Assembly: GCA_964036155.1 (NCBI GenBank)
Contig: OZ038422.1
Location: 21,599,201-21,663,200, forward strand
Direction of reading: 5' to 3'
DNA from: Diploscapter coronatus
Lineage: Eukaryota > Nematoda > Chromadorea > Rhabditida > Rhabditidae
DNA: 64,000 nucleotides
Shown here: piece after piece, positions 61,149-64,000 of the stretch
Numbering within the stretch: position 1 is the first letter of the stretch
How the letters are laid out: every line of letters starts with the position of its first letter
Translations under genes and position numbers: made by a program
The notes under the pieces: generated by a model
What the model was told of the DNA's origin: nothing
Database searches by the model: none
Seen by the model: the letters and a program-made list of their open reading frames with translations, nothing else

Positions 61149-61703
61149 CCTTTCCTGACTGCTCCTCAATCAACAAGCAATGCAAATGTACTGTAGAAAA
61201 GGACAACTGATCGAAATTCAATGGTTTTATAGAGAAGAAAACTCAGCTGAGAGAAAAAGGAAGAGGAGAAGGGGAAGAAGAAAAAAGATAAGAAACTTAA
61301 CAGTCAGAAAAACAGTAGATTATGAAAACCGTTAGGAAAGCTCATAAGTACCTAAGTCTAACTTAACTAAACAGCTCTACAATTTGTTAACAATGGCACC
61401 ACTTTCTACATTCACATTATACCTTAGATCTAGGTCTTTTCTAAAAACAAATAGAATGACGAAATTATGCTCAAATAATCTTTCCGAAGAAATAAGGGAA
61501 TTTTTAAAGGGAATAAAGCTCGTATGGTAAGAATTCAAAAATGATAGTAAAATGTGAAAAGCGAAGAAATCGGAGAGGAATGATTTGATGGTCGAGACAT
61601 CAGAGAAAGAGGAAAAGAAGTACGGGGAATGCGGCTCGTCAAAAGACTGAACAAACTCGTAAAATTGGCAAAGAAGGGGTCGTGTACCTGTGAGTCAAAC
61701 CAA
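61149..61703. promoter_or_regulatory. Interval between CNG 3' end and Spinster start
   Basis: It must contain the CNG 3' UTR and the Spinster promoter. TTCTACAG about 50 bp before the Spinster ATG could be a spliced-leader or 5' UTR acceptor. No TATA box or canonical AATAAA on the minus strand was found. Confidence 0.4.
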
Positions 61704-63986
61704 TCATTGTAACAGCTCCTTTTTGAGAGACCTCATCTCCTCTGCCAACAGCTTCTCGAATCGATACACTTTTTGCTTCTTCTCAGCTATGCTCTTCTGG
61801 AAAATCCATCGTTGTTCTTCATTTGATTATTCAGCTTTTTTTTAGAAAATCTCAAATTATTCAGTTTAAAGGTTTTGATAAAAAAAAATTCTGGCACTAT
61901 TCAGAAGATTACATTTTTAATTGACCATTCGCATACAAATTTAAACTCGAATTTGCCATTTTACTTTCCTAGGAAAAAAGGTTGTTTAAAGATGAATCAT
62001 TTTCTCAAACATCTTACCCGAATGTCGATTTCCGCCTGATCGATCAATTCAGTGAGTTTCTCGACTTCGCCCTGCAGCGTCCTCAGCTGCACTTCCACTT
62101 CATAGAAAGCCAGATTCTCCTCTTCGTCTTCATTCCTATCCTCCAGCAAATTATCTTTTCGAAGAATCGATTTTCCTAAATTACCCATTTGATAAGCCTT
62201 TAGAAACGAAATTACATTTCTATCTTATTTGTATGGCATTTGACGGAAAAGCGAACGGTCTCACAAATGACAATTAGAAAGAATATATGCAATTCAAAAT
62301 CAACTTTCGCAATAAACCTATTTGATCATATGACTTCTTCCTTTCAAAATGTTACATTTTCTAAACATTTGTCCAAGGGAATCACATACGCAATGGCGGG
62401 TAATGGGCCAGCCAATAAAGGTATCATTTAACGACCGAATTCGACACCTAATAAATTTAATGTCGCTCCATTTCAAAGACCTTTCCCCTTTCCAAGCGCA
62501 TTCAATTATCAGATCGATCCCTGCGAAAACCAAATGGCCTCGTAAATGCAGATGCGGTGATGCGAAATTCCGGCATGGTGTTTCCTTTGTTCCATTCAAT
62601 TATTACCTATCACATTCATGCAGAAGAACGGTATCAGTTTTCAAAGAAAAATCATGAATATGGATGTGTTAGAATTTCAGCCTAACGTTTCGAAATCGGA
62701 ACTCGAAATTCCTCTAGAATAGAGAGGGCGTAAGTGAAGTCAAATTTTTGAAGCGAACTTTATACGAGATTTTTCATTGCCTTGGTTTATCTCGAATATA
62801 AGCAGTTTCAGGAGGGGATTTCTTTGCAAAATGAAACCACCTAATAGGTCGACAAATTTCCTTTTTGGCACCGACTGGTTCACAACAGGACCTGTCAAAA
62901 CTTATCTAACGTCTTAAAACTCAATAAAATCGAAGTTTTTAACAATTTTTATGCATTCTCATAAAATTTTAAACGATAATTGATGGATTGAAGCCTTGCG
63001 GTCATATTTAGATAACAATCGCGTTCCGACACTCCGATTTAGTGTTTTCTCGCCATAAAATGAAAATCTGGATAAATTATTTTGGCATTGAAACGAGAAA
63101 ATGTTGTGAATAGAGCGTGCTTTATTCTAGCTATCTTCCTTTGAATAAGTAACGAAGCAAATGAGCCTACCCTTTTCGATGAGTGATTTCCTAGCATCGG
63201 GATACTGTATAAGTGTCATCCAGAGATCGTCCTTCGTGAGCACATAGACCTGCGAATATCCGAGAGAGCGCACATTGGCTGTCCGTCTGTTTCCATTTTT
63301 GCTGCCAGGAATGTTCAAAATGGCCAATTCTCCCAGCACAGTCCCTCCGTGAAGGGTCACGAACACCTGCAATCGACTCATTCAATTTTGACGTTTAGGG
63401 AATTTTGTGCAGAGATAAATAAAAGCGAAAGTATGCAAAGAAAACATCTTTTGTTAACTATGCGATTCTAGTAAGAGAATAATAAGATATTATACTCATC
63501 ATCGAAGGCAAAAATGCATCAATGATCAGCTTGATATTAAAAATTCACCTGCGTTCCATCGTCACTGACCACTTGCACACTGCCCTCCTTCAGAATGAAC
63601 ATCTCCAGCCCGACTTCCCCCTTTCTGCAAATCATGTCGTGCGGACTATAGATTCGAGCTCGCAGTTTCGTCATCAATTCTTCTAGAATCTTTTCATCGC
63701 ATTCCTGAAATAAAATCGCATGAATTTGATTTCACAATGAAAACTCGGTAAAATGTAAAAGAAATGATGCAATACATGACTATATGTGTGAAAAGCTGAG
63801 AATGAAAGTAAAATGGAAATAAATGTTTCACTTTTCTTTAAACCCAAATTATCAAAAGGAGAATAATTGTCGAAATTGAATACTTTCTCAAATTACCTCG
63901 AATAGCTTGACCCTTCTCAGCGTAGTCAAATGCACTTCGGAAAGCAGATCTTGAAAGATACGAGGTGGAAGCACTTCAGCTATTTC
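61704..63986 (-). CDS. Cyclic-nucleotide-gated cation channel, alpha-type (TAX-4-like), C-terminal part
   Basis: Five exons encode the last 230 residues: 63986-63897, 63704-63549, 63366-63171, 62175-62018, 61796-61704. The pore region lies beyond the right edge. Present are the end of the C-linker ([19 protein letters not shown]), the cyclic-nucleotide-binding domain with [14 protein letters not shown] and [20 protein letters not shown] (Arg-Thr that contacts the cyclic phosphate), and the C-helix KDNLLED with the Asp linked to cGMP preference in CNGA subunits. A leucine-zipper-like coiled coil follows ([20 protein letters not shown]), the CLZ typical of alpha subunits. Such channels carry sensory transduction currents in nematode sensory neurons. 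The stop is followed by the interval leading to the Spinster gene. Confidence 0.93.
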
Positions 63987-64000
63987 CTGAAAGGGAAATT

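Noticed and set aside
57827..63986. Operon of the CNG channel and Spinster transporter
   Set aside because: The coding regions are about 0.55 kb apart, longer than usual nematode operon spacing, and no second-leader signal was recognised.

Overview
The window looks like nuclear DNA from a nematode. Genes are split into many short exons with introns of about 50-80 bp (some far longer) ending in TTTCAG or TTTAG. The base composition is AT-rich, with GC-richer exons. The gene set is animal and nematode-like: a GATA factor whose finger and basic tail resemble nematode ELT-3, an N-myristoylatable globin with long tails, a TAX-4-type cyclic-nucleotide-gated channel, a Spinster transporter, a glycine decarboxylase and a RanBP3-like protein. 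Gene density is lower than in Caenorhabditis. I cannot name the genus. All exon models are manual; those called at 0.8 or higher keep one frame across every junction.

Layout. Minus strand 470-4718: glycine decarboxylase P-protein, 17 exons, running off the left edge. Minus 6017-9205: RanBP3-like protein, divergent from a small unrecognised plus-strand gene (9829-10965). Plus 13148-15044: SDR16C-type short-chain dehydrogenase, convergent with an unrecognised single-pass membrane protein (minus, 15663-17228). From 17.2 to 40.1 kb no conserved gene was found; it holds transposon remnants and two tentative short genes behind TATA boxes (about 26.4 and 31.9 kb). Minus 40061-48128: GATA factor with long introns. 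Plus 53179-56751: globin. Minus 57827-61148: Spinster-like MFS transporter. Minus 61704-63986: C-terminal part of a CNG channel, running off the right edge.

The most distinctive content beyond the genes is a set of short non-autonomous DNA transposons whose ends and target-site duplications can be read directly. There are four hAT-type copies with imperfect 8-bp duplications, one split by a palindromic element flanked by TTA. A second element of that size sits in the Spinster gene flanked by TCA. There is a TTAA-flanked palindrome in a globin intron, two TA-flanked mariner-type MITEs, and several smaller foldbacks. No transposase was found.

The genes do not form one pathway. They are independent housekeeping genes (GLDC, RanBP3, SDR, Spinster) and neuronal or developmental genes (CNG channel, GATA factor, globin).
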